This document shows, piece after piece, positions 46,323 to 55,495 of a DNA stretch of 64,000 nucleotides. The translations under genes and the position numbers were made by a program. The stretch lies in assembly GCA_029573235.1 (NCBI GenBank), contig JAKQGX010000012.1, positions 96,762 to 160,761 of the forward strand, given 5' to 3'. The stretch comes from Bacteroidota bacterium. GTDB lineage: Bacteria; Bacteroidota; Bacteroidia; Chitinophagales; Chitinophagaceae. The notes under the pieces are model-generated. The model had not been told where the DNA came from. It saw nothing but the letters and a program-made list of their open reading frames with translations, and made no database searches. Each line of letters starts with the position of its first letter. Positions within the stretch are counted from its first letter, which is position 1.

Positions 46323-47405
46323 ATGCAACAACAGCAGCAGTCCGGACAAAACGAGGTTGTAAAACATGAGCTTTCATTAATTGAAATGACCCACACCATC
46401 CGCAATTGGTGGAGACAACTGTTATTGAAAAAGAAAACAATTGCAATTTGGAGTATGGTGGGCGGACTATTGGGTATTGCTTATTCTTTCATAGCAGACC
46501 CCAGCTATACGGCTAATACTACGTTTGTATTAGACAATACAAAAAGCGCTGCTTCTTCGGCTGCCAGCATTGCAGCAAAATTTGGACTAGGTACGGGTAG
46601 TAATGCCGACGGGCTTTTTGGCGATGAGGATAATATCATGACCTTTATCGACTCCCGAACAGTGGTAGCCAGAACCTTATTGACAGCCGTAACCATTGAC
46701 AACAAAAAAACCTTGCTCATTGATAAATACCTTCAGACCTACGACTATACCGATAAATGGAAATCCAACAAGCGACTGAAAAAGCTATCCTTTAAAGAAT
46801 ACCCACAACAAAACACACTATTAGCAGACAGTATCATTACTGCCATGCATAAAATCATTATCAAGAAAAACCTGTCGGTTGAGAAACCTGACAAAGAAGG
46901 CAACATCATTAGCGTAACCGTAACATCAAACAGTGAGGCATTCTCCAAACTTTTTTTGGACAACCTACTGCACAACATGACCGAATTTTATATTGAAACT
47001 AATACCAAACGTCTTTCGGATAATGTGAAAGTATTGCAACGCCAAGTGGACTCCACCAAATCATTATTGGACGATGCCATCTATAATGCCGCCATCAATA
47101 CCGACCAAGTACCCAATATCAATCCGGCTTTCCAACGATTGAAAGTGCCTTCTCAAAAAAAGATAGTGGATGTAGAAATGAACAAAGCCATCTTAATAGA
47201 GTTGGTTAAAAATTTGGAATTGGCCAAAGTAACCCTTCGTAAAGAAACACCGCTCATTCAAGTCATTGACCAACCGGTGTTACCATTGGAGCGAAAAAAG
47301 ACCGGAAAATTGAAAGGACTCATCTTGGGTATGATGCTTACCACCCTGGGTGCTGTGGCTTACTACACCTTAAAATCATACCTGCTTCAAAACCAAAAAA
47401 GTTAA
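46323..47405 (+). CDS. Wzz-like polysaccharide chain-length determinant
   Basis: 360 residues. Two membrane helices frame the protein: IWSMVGGLLGIAYSFIA (about 46-62) and LILGMMLTTLGAVAYYTL (about 332-349). The periplasmic part between them has coiled segments (about 200-310) and the Pro-rich DQPVLPLERKKTGK just before the second helix, the Wzz/PCP hallmark. The cytoplasmic C-terminus is too short to hold a tyrosine-kinase domain. Polymerase- and flippase-like genes follow. It controls length of a surface polysaccharide. Confidence 0.87.
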   Translation: MQQQQQSGQNEVVKHELSLIEMTHTIRNWWRQLLLKKKTIAIWSMVGGLLGIAYSFIADPSYTANTTFVLDNTKSAASSAASIAAKFGLGTGSNADGLFGDEDNIMTFIDSRTVVARTLLTAVTIDNKKTLLIDKYLQTYDYTDKWKSNKRLKKLSFKEYPQQNTLLADSIITAMHKIIIKKNLSVEKPDKEGNIISVTVTSNSEAFSKLFLDNLLHNMTEFYIETNTKRLSDNVKVLQRQVDSTKSLLDDAIYNAAINTDQVPNINPAFQRLKVPSQKKIVDVEMNKAILIELVKNLELAKVTLRKETPLIQVIDQPVLPLERKKTGKLKGLILGMMLTTLGAVAYYTLKSYLLQNQKS

Positions 47406-47415
47406 TGAGGATTCT

Positions 47416-48495
47416 CTAAAACTGCTGTATCCAAGTATAATAAGGCTTGAAGAAATCTAGTTGGATAAAATAGTAATAGAAAAACGAAAGAGAGATAAAC
47501 ACAATAATAGTGTAAGGGATAATCTTTTCTTTAAAGGCATATACGATTATAGGGAATAGAATTATTTGCACCACACCCAATAGCTGGCTTACTCTTGCTG
47601 CAAATACCGGCATCGATGCGAAGGACATATATGCAATAATAGAAAGGATATTTATCTTCAAAAGGATAATGAAGTACTTGTTTTTGTCTATCAAAAGTGA
47701 TGACTTGAGAAGCAAGAAAAACGTTAGTAAGAAATTTATAAGAAAGGCAAAGCTGGTCCATACATTAATCAATACAAAATCACCCCCTGCTTTCATCAAT
47801 TCAATATAGGCTTGAATTTTCGGGATAAAGCTAAGCACGGTAAGGTCAAAAATATTAATCCCCAAAAGAGAAAGTATCGAAAAGCTGCTCAACACCACTA
47901 TCCACCAGATTTTGTTGAACGATGTTGGGCTTAAAAAATAGAGAAACAAATACAGCGCACTGGAGTAGTGAAAGAAACAAGCCCAAAGAATGTATAGTAA
48001 GAATTTCCCAAAATTTCTATTGTAAATATGTTTTATACTCAGTAGAAATATCCCGGACGCAATGCCCGCACGAATTTGCACCATCTCATGCAACAGGTAA
48101 AAATTGGTGAGGTAGATGAGGATGGAAAGAAAAAATGAATTCGACATCTCCATCGCTTTCATCTTGTAATAAACTCCCAAAAAGGCAAAGAGTAAAAAAC
48201 ACAATTGGATGAAATATTCCCGACCAAAAATCAATTTCAACAAATAAGGAAGCGCATAATTGGAAGGTTCGTAAAACAAAAATTTGTTCCCGAAATAGTC
48301 AAAGTTGTCGCTGGTCAAGGCATTGAAGTACTTTATGTACAAGGTATAATCTCTGCCCACTTGCCCACGGAAGCCTGCTAATGCTACCAATAGCACAAAA
48401 ACAACAACGGCAATGTATTTTGTATTCTTCAACTTGAAGATACTCAGTGAAGAAACTAAGCTAACAATAATATAGTGTAGATAGTAAACAAACAT
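47416..48495 (-). CDS. EpsG/Wzy-type polysaccharide polymerase (membrane protein)
   Basis: 359 residues, very hydrophobic, with around ten predicted membrane helices. ALAGFRGQVGRDYTLYIKYFN near the start is the EpsG-type motif (FRxxxGxDY). Aromatic-rich loops and a later VQIRAGIASGIFLLS segment also fit. Such proteins polymerise repeat units in the periplasm. It is on the strand opposite to the Wzz-like gene (convergent, 10 bases apart) and divergent from the Wzx-like gene. Confidence 0.83.
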   Translation of the reverse strand: MFVYYLHYIIVSLVSSLSIFKLKNTKYIAVVVFVLLVALAGFRGQVGRDYTLYIKYFNALTSDNFDYFGNKFLFYEPSNYALPYLLKLIFGREYFIQLCFLLFAFLGVYYKMKAMEMSNSFFLSILIYLTNFYLLHEMVQIRAGIASGIFLLSIKHIYNRNFGKFLLYILWACFFHYSSALYLFLYFLSPTSFNKIWWIVVLSSFSILSLLGINIFDLTVLSFIPKIQAYIELMKAGGDFVLINVWTSFAFLINFLLTFFLLLKSSLLIDKNKYFIILLKINILSIIAYMSFASMPVFAARVSQLLGVVQIILFPIIVYAFKEKIIPYTIIVFISLSFFYYYFIQLDFFKPYYTWIQQF

Positions 48496-48829
48496 GAATG
48501 ACTATTATTGTTGTAACGACTGTTTGCTACGGATACTTTTTGCTTTTGAGGAGAGTCAAAAGTCCTCGTCGCTTTGGTATTCCTATATATTTTAGCAGCG
48601 TTCTATCAACCGTTCAAACCTACATAATTTTTTTCACTCATGTAGGCAAGGCATACTGGCGCTATTCCGTTCCTCCTTCCGTTTTCACTCCACCCTGCAA
48701 ATGGACAAACCAACAATGCTGCAATAATATTGCCTCTTGGGAAAAACCAATGGCATCAATGCTTTTTTATACATTAGCACTCTATTACAAAACCAATATC
48801 GAATTCCACCAAGCTACGAGCGCCAATAC
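48496..48829. other. Divergent intergenic region between Wzy-like and Wzx-like genes
   Basis: 334 bases. An open frame of 111 codons (48498-48833) spans it but its product has no recognisable domain and an unlikely composition; I regard the region as non-coding. It must hold promoters for both flanking genes, but no clear TAnnTTTG box was identified. Confidence 0.4.
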
Positions 48830-50320
48830 ATGAGGAACTCAGCCAAAAACATCATTGCGAATTTCATCAACAGGATATGGGGCTTTTTAGCATTATACTT
48901 GTTTAGTCGCATCAACCTGGGCATTGTTGGTCCGGATCAGTTTGGTGTGATTAGCTATTATGCGTTAATACTTCTTATCGTTTCTTTTGCCGATGTGGGT
49001 ATGTCGGCAACTATTACTAGAGAGTTTGCCAAACAAGCCAGCGACGGCTATCTGCGAGGGTTACTACGTTTTTTCGAGAAAATATATATAGCCGTAAGCA
49101 TTGCCTGTGGCGCTATCATTTGTCTGCTTGCCAAGCCCATTACTACCTATTGGTTGGTGAGCGATAAGCTATCACAGAATATCTTGGAGCATTATATATA
49201 CCTCATCGGTATTAGTGCCGCTACACAATTTGTTTCGCTAATCTACTTCGGTGCCATCATGGGCAAAGAGAAACAAGTATGGGCGAACGCAACACAGATT
49301 GTGTTTAACATTATTAAGGTAGTGGGTGGCACCTTGTTGTTGTTCTTGTATTCAGAAAACCTGTATTTGTTTTTTTGCTGGCAGATTCTCTGCAACCTTG
49401 CCTTCTTTTTTGTTTTGCGTAACTATGTTTACAAATTGCTCAAGGTTGAAAGCAGCACTGCATTTACCGGTGTGTCCAAAGAAATGTGGCGCTATATGGG
49501 CTCTATGGCTTTGGCATCGCTATTGTCTTCGGTAGGGGTACAATCAGATAAACTAGTAGCGAGTAAGTTTCTGCTAACAACCGACTATGGTTATTTTTCG
49601 TTGGCTTCCACCTTATCCCAACTTCCGGTGATGGTCATCGTACCGGTAGCAATGGCTATATTTCCGGTGTTTGTAAGGCACTATAGTTTGGGAGATGTCA
49701 ACCGGCTGCATAAGGTGTATGAAACGGTTTTGTTCGGCATTTTTATTTTGGTCGTTCCTTTAGGTTTCGTGCTGTCTTTATACGGCGAAGATATTTTTAG
49801 GATATGGCTTTCTACCAGAAATTTACACAGTGCTCCGGCAGAGATAAGCATGGTCATCCTGTTGCTGACGGTCGGCAATGCATTCCAAGCGCTACAACTC
49901 CCATCATACCAGTACCTGATGGCAAAAGGCAATACCCGACCACCTTTGTACCAATCGACTGTCGAAACGATACTCATCCTTCCGTTTATGGCATTTTTTA
50001 TGAGTCGATATGGACTAATAGGGCTGGGAATTCCTTGGGCTATGCTCAAGCTGTTTAGCTTTATTTACTTGCAAACCTATACCCTGCGCATCATTTCTAA
50101 AACGAGTCGCATTCCATACGGTAAGATCATTGTGTTACCCATCTTCGTTAGTGCTGCAGTTACTTTGGGACTATATTTCGTCTATACCTCCCTACCCAAT
50201 AACACCTTTACGACCCTAGGCTCTATTGTGCTAACCATGGGCGCTTCGATTCTATTATCCATCATATTTTTTGATAAGGATTTGTTGCATCCATCCAAGT
50301 TTAAAAAGCTATTTAAATAA
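48830..50320 (+). CDS. Wzx-type lipid-linked oligosaccharide flippase
   Basis: 496 residues with about 12-14 membrane helices. It opens MRNSAKNIIANFINRIWGFLALYLFSR, the usual start of MATE-like polysaccharide flippases, with FGVISYYALI and FADVGMSATITREFAK in the first helices. It moves undecaprenyl-linked repeat units across the inner membrane. ATG at 48830 is used; an upstream in-frame TTG would add 31 polar residues. With the Wzz-like and EpsG-like genes it makes a compact polysaccharide export set. Confidence 0.9.
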   Translation: MRNSAKNIIANFINRIWGFLALYLFSRINLGIVGPDQFGVISYYALILLIVSFADVGMSATITREFAKQASDGYLRGLLRFFEKIYIAVSIACGAIICLLAKPITTYWLVSDKLSQNILEHYIYLIGISAATQFVSLIYFGAIMGKEKQVWANATQIVFNIIKVVGGTLLLFLYSENLYLFFCWQILCNLAFFFVLRNYVYKLLKVESSTAFTGVSKEMWRYMGSMALASLLSSVGVQSDKLVASKFLLTTDYGYFSLASTLSQLPVMVIVPVAMAIFPVFVRHYSLGDVNRLHKVYETVLFGIFILVVPLGFVLSLYGEDIFRIWLSTRNLHSAPAEISMVILLLTVGNAFQALQLPSYQYLMAKGNTRPPLYQSTVETILILPFMAFFMSRYGLIGLGIPWAMLKLFSFIYLQTYTLRIISKTSRIPYGKIIVLPIFVSAAVTLGLYFVYTSLPNNTFTTLGSIVLTMGASILLSIIFFDKDLLHPSKFKKLFK

Positions 50321-50390
50321 CAGTTACACGTATCTTATAAATACAGACCGGATAATGCAAGTAATCGAAAAAGTAATAGAGAAATGCAAT

Positions 50391-50425
50391 AAAAAAGGAT
50401 TTCAGTATGCATAACTGAAATCCTT
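50391..50425 (-). terminator. Terminator of tRNA-Val
   Basis: A perfect 12-base stem (50395-50406 with 50414-50425), 7-base loop, followed on the minus strand by six T. It starts 10 bases after the tRNA 3' end. Confidence 0.88.
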
Positions 50426-50435
50426 ATGTTGGTAG

Positions 50436-50510
50436 TGGAAGCACACGGGATCGAACCGCGGACCCTCTGCTTGTAAGGCAGATGCTCTAAACCAGCTGAG
50501 CTATGCTTCC
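50436..50510 (-). tRNA. tRNA-Val (anticodon UAC)
   Basis: 75 bases on the minus strand. The acceptor stem GGAAGCA pairs with TGCTTCC, discriminator A. The anticodon stem around CTGCC/GGCAG-type pairing encloses loop with TAC. The T-arm GGTTCGATCCC is standard. CCA is not encoded. A good promoter (TTG-N19-TATCTTTG) and terminator flank it. Confidence 0.96.
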
Positions 50511-50520
50511 AAACGGAGTG

Positions 50521-50550
50521 CAAAGATAATCAACGATTTTATTTCACCAA
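50521..50550 (-). promoter_or_regulatory. Promoter of tRNA-Val
   Basis: On the minus strand TTG (50550-50548), a 19-base spacer and TATCTTTG (50528-50521), 10 bases before the tRNA 5' end. This is one of the clearest Bacteroidota-type promoters in the window. Confidence 0.7.
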
Positions 50551-50588
50551 ATATCTTTCAAAAAAATTTTTCTACGCAGTAGCTTTAT

Positions 50589-50596
50589 TACTTTCG
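50589..50596 (+). promoter_or_regulatory. Candidate -7 box of dapD
   Basis: TACTTTCG, one mismatch from TAnnTTTG, 18 bases before the dapD ATG. Confidence 0.4.
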
Positions 50597-50614
50597 TGCC
50601 CTAAAGCAAATGAT

Positions 50615-51433
50615 ATGAGTCAACAATTGCAATCCCTTATTCAAGAGGCATTTGCCAATAGAGCTTTATTACAAGAATCCACTCATAAACAAGCCGTCTT
50701 AGAAGTGTTGGAAGCTGTAGATAAGGGGCGACTGCGTGTAGCACAACCCACAGAAAAAGGCTGGCAGGTAAACGAATGGGTAAAGCAAGCCATTTTACTT
50801 TACTTCGGTATTCAACAAATGCAAACTTGGAATATCGAGCCTTTTGAGTTTCATGATAAGATGCCGTTAAAAAAAGACTACGCCTCGCTGGGTGTAAGAG
50901 CCGTGCCTCATGCCGTGGCGCGATACGGCGCCTACCTTGCCAAAAATGTGGTGTTGATGCCTTCTTATGTCAATATAGGTGCTTATGTAGATGAAGGCAC
51001 GATGGTGGATACTTGGGCTACGGTAGGGTCTTGTGCACAGATAGGTAAGAACGTTCACTTGAGTGGTGGTGTAGGAATTGGTGGCGTGTTGGAACCTTTG
51101 CAAGCAGCTCCCGTAATCATCGAGGATGGTTGTTTTATTGGCTCCCGCTGCATAGTGGTAGAAGGAGTAGTGGTAGAAAAAGAAGCGGTATTAGGTGCGA
51201 ATGTAGTATTGACACAATCCACCAAAATAATTGATGTAAGCGGTAGCACGCCGAAAGAGTACAAAGGGCGAGTGCCTGCAAGAAGTGTTGTGATTCCGGG
51301 TACGTACAATAAACAGTTTGCAGCCGGTGAATATGGCGTCAGTTGTGCATTGATAATCGGAGAACGCAAGGCTTCCACCGACCTAAAAACCAGTCTTAAC
51401 GATGCCCTGCGCGATTTTAATATTTCCGTATAA
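50615..51433 (+). CDS. dapD: Tetrahydrodipicolinate N-succinyltransferase
   Basis: 272 residues, the standard size. N-terminal helical domain (1-100), then a left-handed beta-helix (KNVVLMPSYVNIGAYVDEGTMVDTWATVGSCAQIG) and GGVGIGGVLEPLQAAPVIIEDG. EYGVSCALIIGER near the end is typical. The enzyme succinylates tetrahydrodipicolinate on the way to meso-diaminopimelate and lysine, so the strain probably uses the succinylase branch for its cell wall. The stop overlaps the mscS-type ATG by one base. Confidence 0.96.
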   Translation: MSQQLQSLIQEAFANRALLQESTHKQAVLEVLEAVDKGRLRVAQPTEKGWQVNEWVKQAILLYFGIQQMQTWNIEPFEFHDKMPLKKDYASLGVRAVPHAVARYGAYLAKNVVLMPSYVNIGAYVDEGTMVDTWATVGSCAQIGKNVHLSGGVGIGGVLEPLQAAPVIIEDGCFIGSRCIVVEGVVVEKEAVLGANVVLTQSTKIIDVSGSTPKEYKGRVPARSVVIPGTYNKQFAAGEYGVSCALIIGERKASTDLKTSLNDALRDFNISV

Positions 51434-52569
51434 TGTATTGCCTGTTGGAAATAAGTTGGGAACGTATTGCCACACAAAAGATAGCTGGTGAACCTCTGAC
51501 ACATATTTTTTGGTGTGTGGGCATCATCCTCATGGCACTTTTGCTGAAGCGTTATATTGCCTCTTTGCTCACAAAGGTTTTATACCGTATCACTCAACGT
51601 TTCAGCGACAAAAAGCATGGCGATATCCTGAAACGATTGTTGCAAAAACCACTGGAGTATTTGTGCACCACCATCTTGTTTTACATTGCCGTCAACCAGT
51701 TGACTGTCCTGTTGGATACTACGCTCCTCCATCGTTTTAACGAAAATGGAAAACTGCGTTATGCCATTCATTTTGTGGATGCAATTGATAAGCTATTCCT
51801 ATTTTTTATCATTACCTTTTCAACCCTTACGCTTTCTCGAATAGAAGATTATATTTTTCATACCCTCATTGAAAAAGCCAATCAAGAGGACAATAAGAAC
51901 AAAGAACAGCTGCTACCCTTAGTAAAAGATGTAATAAAAATACTTACCTGGACACTCGGGCTTTTTTGGGTATTGGGCTCTGTGTTCAATGTCAATATCC
52001 CGGCATTGGTAACCGGCTTGGGAATTGGTGGTGTGGCAATTGCCTTAGCCGCAAAGGAAAGTGTTGAAAACCTTTTTGCAGCTTTTACGATTCTTACGGA
52101 TAAGCCTTTTCATGTAGGTGATTCCATTCGTTTAGATAGTCTCGAAGGCAAGGTAGAACGCGTTGGTTTTAGAAGTACGCGTTTGCGGAGTGCAGAAGGT
52201 TCGTTGGTCATCATTCCCAAGAAAAGCCTCATCGGAAACAATCTGGAAAACCTATCGGAACTTGAAGCCCGTAGGTTAAAAATATCGATGCACCTAAAAA
52301 ACGGTATTAGCTACGAAACATTAAAATCTTATGTAGATACCCTTGATACAAGGCTCAAAAAACAATCCTATTTATTGAACCGTACCGAAATACTTTTAAA
52401 AACGTTTCATGAGAAAAGCATAGTGCTGAATATATTTTACTATTTGCCGAATCCCTTACCCGAGCACTTGCAACTGAGTACGGTAAAACACGAAATGAAC
52501 ATGATAGCTTTTGAAGTACTGCAACCTATATTACCCGAACAAGCAACCGATGGGAAGGGGAATAATTAG
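51433..52569 (+). CDS. MscS-family mechanosensitive channel
   Basis: 378 residues. Four membrane segments (about 26-44, 77-95, 114-133 and 172-200). The last contains VTGLGIGGVAIALAAKESVENLFAAF, the glycine/alanine-rich pore helix of MscS, followed by DKPFHVGDSIRLDSLEGKVERVGFRSTRLR, the beta domain. A soluble C-terminal domain completes the protein. It opens under membrane tension to release solutes. One-base overlap with dapD indicates coupling. Confidence 0.94.
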   Translation: MYCLLEISWERIATQKIAGEPLTHIFWCVGIILMALLLKRYIASLLTKVLYRITQRFSDKKHGDILKRLLQKPLEYLCTTILFYIAVNQLTVLLDTTLLHRFNENGKLRYAIHFVDAIDKLFLFFIITFSTLTLSRIEDYIFHTLIEKANQEDNKNKEQLLPLVKDVIKILTWTLGLFWVLGSVFNVNIPALVTGLGIGGVAIALAAKESVENLFAAFTILTDKPFHVGDSIRLDSLEGKVERVGFRSTRLRSAEGSLVIIPKKSLIGNNLENLSELEARRLKISMHLKNGISYETLKSYVDTLDTRLKKQSYLLNRTEILLKTFHEKSIVLNIFYYLPNPLPEHLQLSTVKHEMNMIAFEVLQPILPEQATDGKGNN

Positions 52570-52654
52570 GTTTAATGACCGTTCATCCTATGTAATAAGG
52601 AATCAGTACTTTTGACAACGCATTGAATGCCGAAAGCAGCCAGCAACGCCTTCG

Positions 52655-53449
52655 ATGAATGAATACAGAAAAGGTTTTTCATCCTTTATGCAATTGCCCT
52701 CCGATAAAAAAATATATTTTGCCTCTGATTTTCACTTAGGCATACCGGACAAGAAGTCGAGCTTGGAGCGCGAGCGAAGGCTCTGCAATTGGTTGGATGA
52801 GATTCGCCATGATGCTGCTGCGCTCTACCTTGTGGGTGATATTTTTGATGCTTGGTTCGAGTATAAAAACGTAGTGCCCAAAGGCTTCACCCGGTTTTTG
52901 GGTAAGTTAGCCACATTATCCGATAGCGGTTTATGCATTGAGGCTTTTACCGGTAATCATGACCTATGGATGCGGGGCTATTTTCAAGAAGAACTGAATA
53001 TACCGGTGCACCATCATCCTATTATGCGCAGCTATAATGGAAAGAAGTTTTTGATAGCTCATGGCGATGGATTAGGTCCTGGTGATAGAGGTTACAAACT
53101 CTTAAAAAAAGTCCTCCGTAACCCATTTTCACAATGGCTGTACCGCCGTATACATCCAGATACCGGCGTGGGTATTGCCAGCAGCCTCAGCCGCATGGGG
53201 CCCAAGCACGATGTACAAAAAGAAGATGGATTTTTGGGAGAACAGGAATGGCTGGTGCAATATGCCCGTGAAAGGCTAAAGTCAGAAGCGATAGATTATT
53301 TCATCTTTGGGCATCGGCATATCGCCATCGATTATCCTTTGGGTAATGGTAGTAAATACATCAACCTGGGCGATTGGATAGCCTATAACAGCTATGCCGA
53401 ATTTGATGGTCATGATTTGCATTTAAAATATTACGCATCTCCTGTTTAA
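52655..53449 (+). CDS. UDP-2,3-diacylglucosamine diphosphatase (LpxH-like)
   Basis: 264 residues. Calcineurin-type metallophosphatase motifs in order: ASDFHLG, GDIFDAWFE, GNHDLWM, AHGDGLGPGD and GHRHIA, with all metal ligands intact. The YKLLKKVLRNPFSQWLYRRIHPD insert is the lid region of LpxH. It would cleave UDP-diacylglucosamine to lipid X in lipid A synthesis at the inner-membrane surface. Two ATGs lie close together; the first is given. sixA-like and kinase-RapZC genes follow in the same operon. Confidence 0.9.
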   Translation: MNEYRKGFSSFMQLPSDKKIYFASDFHLGIPDKKSSLERERRLCNWLDEIRHDAAALYLVGDIFDAWFEYKNVVPKGFTRFLGKLATLSDSGLCIEAFTGNHDLWMRGYFQEELNIPVHHHPIMRSYNGKKFLIAHGDGLGPGDRGYKLLKKVLRNPFSQWLYRRIHPDTGVGIASSLSRMGPKHDVQKEDGFLGEQEWLVQYARERLKSEAIDYFIFGHRHIAIDYPLGNGSKYINLGDWIAYNSYAEFDGHDLHLKYYASPV

Positions 53450-53461
53450 GAAATCCTTGCC

Positions 53462-53959
53462 ATGACCAAAAAGATATTACTCATTCGTCATGCCAAAGCG
53501 CAACCCGCCACACCATACACAAGTGATTTTGACCGTCCGTTGCACCCGCAAGGCGAGCGCGATGCGCAGCAATTAGGCATCTTGCTAAAAAAACATCATT
53601 TACTACCGGACGCAATTATTGCCAGTGCTGCACTTCGCACACAACAAACAGCAACTCTAATAGCCCAAGCAGTTGGATTTGCACCTGAATACATACAATT
53701 ACAGGCAACCATTTATAACAGTAGTGCTGACGTCTTGCAGCATATTATCCGTACCTTGCCACCCGAAATTAAAACGGTATATATCATTGCACACAACCCC
53801 GGTATCACAAATTTTTCAAACAGTCTTTCTCCTCATTTCCGCATCGACCAGATGCCTACAGCATGTGTAGTAGGTGCTCGATGGAATGGGATGGATTGGC
53901 GTGATTTTGATGCTACGGAGAAAGAGCTATTTCTATTTGAATACCCCAAACCTTTATGA
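53462..53959 (+). CDS. SixA-type phosphohistidine phosphatase
   Basis: 165 residues. ILLIRHAKAQP supplies the catalytic RHA histidine, SALRTQQTA the second arginine, and IIAHNPGI the second histidine. The short length and missing cap place it with SixA rather than larger phosphoglycerate mutases. SixA in E. coli acts on phosphohistidine of phosphorelay proteins. It starts 12 bases after the LpxH-like gene and overlaps the kinase-RapZC gene by 4 bases. Confidence 0.9.
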   Translation: MTKKILLIRHAKAQPATPYTSDFDRPLHPQGERDAQQLGILLKKHHLLPDAIIASAALRTQQTATLIAQAVGFAPEYIQLQATIYNSSADVLQHIIRTLPPEIKTVYIIAHNPGITNFSNSLSPHFRIDQMPTACVVGARWNGMDWRDFDATEKELFLFEYPKPL

Positions 53960-55419
53960 CAACGAAAAAAAACAAAGCCTCCGATACGGAAATATTAGAA
54001 CAATTATTTGAAACGCAGTTTGGCGAAAAACCTACCCTTATCAATGCCTTGCCGGTATCCGGTTCCGATAGAAGATACTTTCGTCTTAGCAACGAAAAGC
54101 ATACGGCCATTGGCACTTACAATCATCATGTAAACGAAAACAACACTTATTTTTATTTTACCGATCTGCTATTGAAGCACGATGTATATGTGCCTAAAGT
54201 CTATCAAAAAAGCAAAGACAAAAGATATTACCTGCAAGAAGACTTAGGCGACAAAACACTCTTCAGTATGTTGATACAAGATGGCTTTACAGAAGAAGTA
54301 AAAGTCTATTTTCAACAAGCTCTGGATGAGCTAGTGAAAATGCAATGGGTAGCCGGTACGGAAGCTAATTATGAGCAATGCTTTGGCATTAACCGGTTTG
54401 ATGAAAAAGCCATCATGCAAGACTTGTTATACTTCAAGTATTATTTCGCCGACTTGCAAAAGCTACCTTATGATAAACTGGGACTCTTAGATGAGATGGA
54501 ACAATGGAGCAGAGAGCTGGGGCGTATACAACCCCAAATGCTTATGTACCGCGATTTTCAGAGTCGCAATATCATGATTCATGGAGGTAAATCCTATTTG
54601 ATAGATTACCAAGGTGCCATGCAAGGCCCTCCCTATTACGATGTGGCTTCTTTGCTGTGGCAAGCTAAAGCGCAGCTACCACAAGAGTGGAAAGAAGATC
54701 TGTTGCGATATTATTTGTCCAAATTACAAGAAACACCATCCGCACGTATCGACGAATTGCATTTCAGAAAAAGCTATGTACAATTTGTGCTTTTACGATT
54801 GTTGCAAGTTTTAGGAGCGTATGGTTTCAGAGGTTTGTTTGAAAAGAAACCCCATTTCATTTCCAGCATTGCACCCGCATTAAAAAATCTGGAGGCATTC
54901 CTTTCGGACAATCCTTCGTTACCCAACTACCCACAATTACGAAAACTATTAGAACAGTTGTCGTCACCGAAAATGCAAGCCATTTATGCCGTTGATGAGC
55001 CAGTCAAAAACAACGCAACTCTTTCAATTGAAATCAACAGTTTTTCCTTCAAAAACGGCTACCCTAAAGATAAAACCGAACATGGCGGGGGTTATGTATT
55101 CGATTGTAGAGGCATCTTAAATCCGGGGCGTTTTGATGAATATAAACACCTCACCGGCCAAGAAAAATCAGTGCAGGATTTCTTGGAGCAGCAAACAAAA
55201 ATGCCGGTATTTTTAGAGCATTGCTTTGCCACCGTCAGTATTAGTGTAGAAGATTATTTGAAGCGCGGCTTTGATCACCTGACAATATCCTTTGGGTGTA
55301 CCGGAGGGCAACACCGATCCGTATTTGCAGCAGAAAGATTGGCTGCTTTCCTCAAAGAGAAATATGATATTACCGCGCAAGTAACCCACTTAAACAAGAA
55401 AAAATGGGTATTGGAATAG
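53956..55419 (+). CDS. Aminoglycoside-phosphotransferase-like kinase fused to RapZ C-terminal domain
   Basis: 487 residues. Residues about 30-330 are an APH/choline-kinase-like fold similar to AmgK: catalytic loop YRDFQSRN (D200, N205) and metal aspartate D217 in LIDYQGA. Residues about 355-487 are a RapZ C-terminal domain with GGGYVFDCRGILNPG and the signature GCTGGQHRSV (447-456). The RapZ P-loop domain is absent. AmgK phosphorylates MurNAc/GlcNAc for recycling; the C-terminal domain of E. coli RapZ binds glucosamine-6-phosphate. Amino-sugar kinase with its own sugar sensor is inferred. The MurU-like gene is 13 kb away. Confidence 0.9.
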   Translation: MTTKKNKASDTEILEQLFETQFGEKPTLINALPVSGSDRRYFRLSNEKHTAIGTYNHHVNENNTYFYFTDLLLKHDVYVPKVYQKSKDKRYYLQEDLGDKTLFSMLIQDGFTEEVKVYFQQALDELVKMQWVAGTEANYEQCFGINRFDEKAIMQDLLYFKYYFADLQKLPYDKLGLLDEMEQWSRELGRIQPQMLMYRDFQSRNIMIHGGKSYLIDYQGAMQGPPYYDVASLLWQAKAQLPQEWKEDLLRYYLSKLQETPSARIDELHFRKSYVQFVLLRLLQVLGAYGFRGLFEKKPHFISSIAPALKNLEAFLSDNPSLPNYPQLRKLLEQLSSPKMQAIYAVDEPVKNNATLSIEINSFSFKNGYPKDKTEHGGGYVFDCRGILNPGRFDEYKHLTGQEKSVQDFLEQQTKMPVFLEHCFATVSISVEDYLKRGFDHLTISFGCTGGQHRSVFAAERLAAFLKEKYDITAQVTHLNKKKWVLE

Positions 55420-55455
55420 CCTATTAAACACCGGTTTCTTTGAAGCAAAGAATTA

Positions 55456-55486
55456 TTGGCGAAGTATCTTTTCGTTGATATATTTG
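55456..55486 (+). promoter_or_regulatory. Promoter of tRNA-Leu(CAG)
   Basis: TTG (55456-55458), a 20-base spacer and TATATTTG (55479-55486), 9 bases before the tRNA 5' end. Confidence 0.68.
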
Positions 55487-55495
55487 CAACCCGCT

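Noticed and set aside
48498..48833. A 111-codon open frame filling the gap before the Wzx-like gene, overlapping its ATG by 4 bases.
   Set aside because: The product has an odd Cys/Pro/Trp-rich composition, no domain and no signal or helix pattern that makes sense; likely a chance frame over a promoter region.
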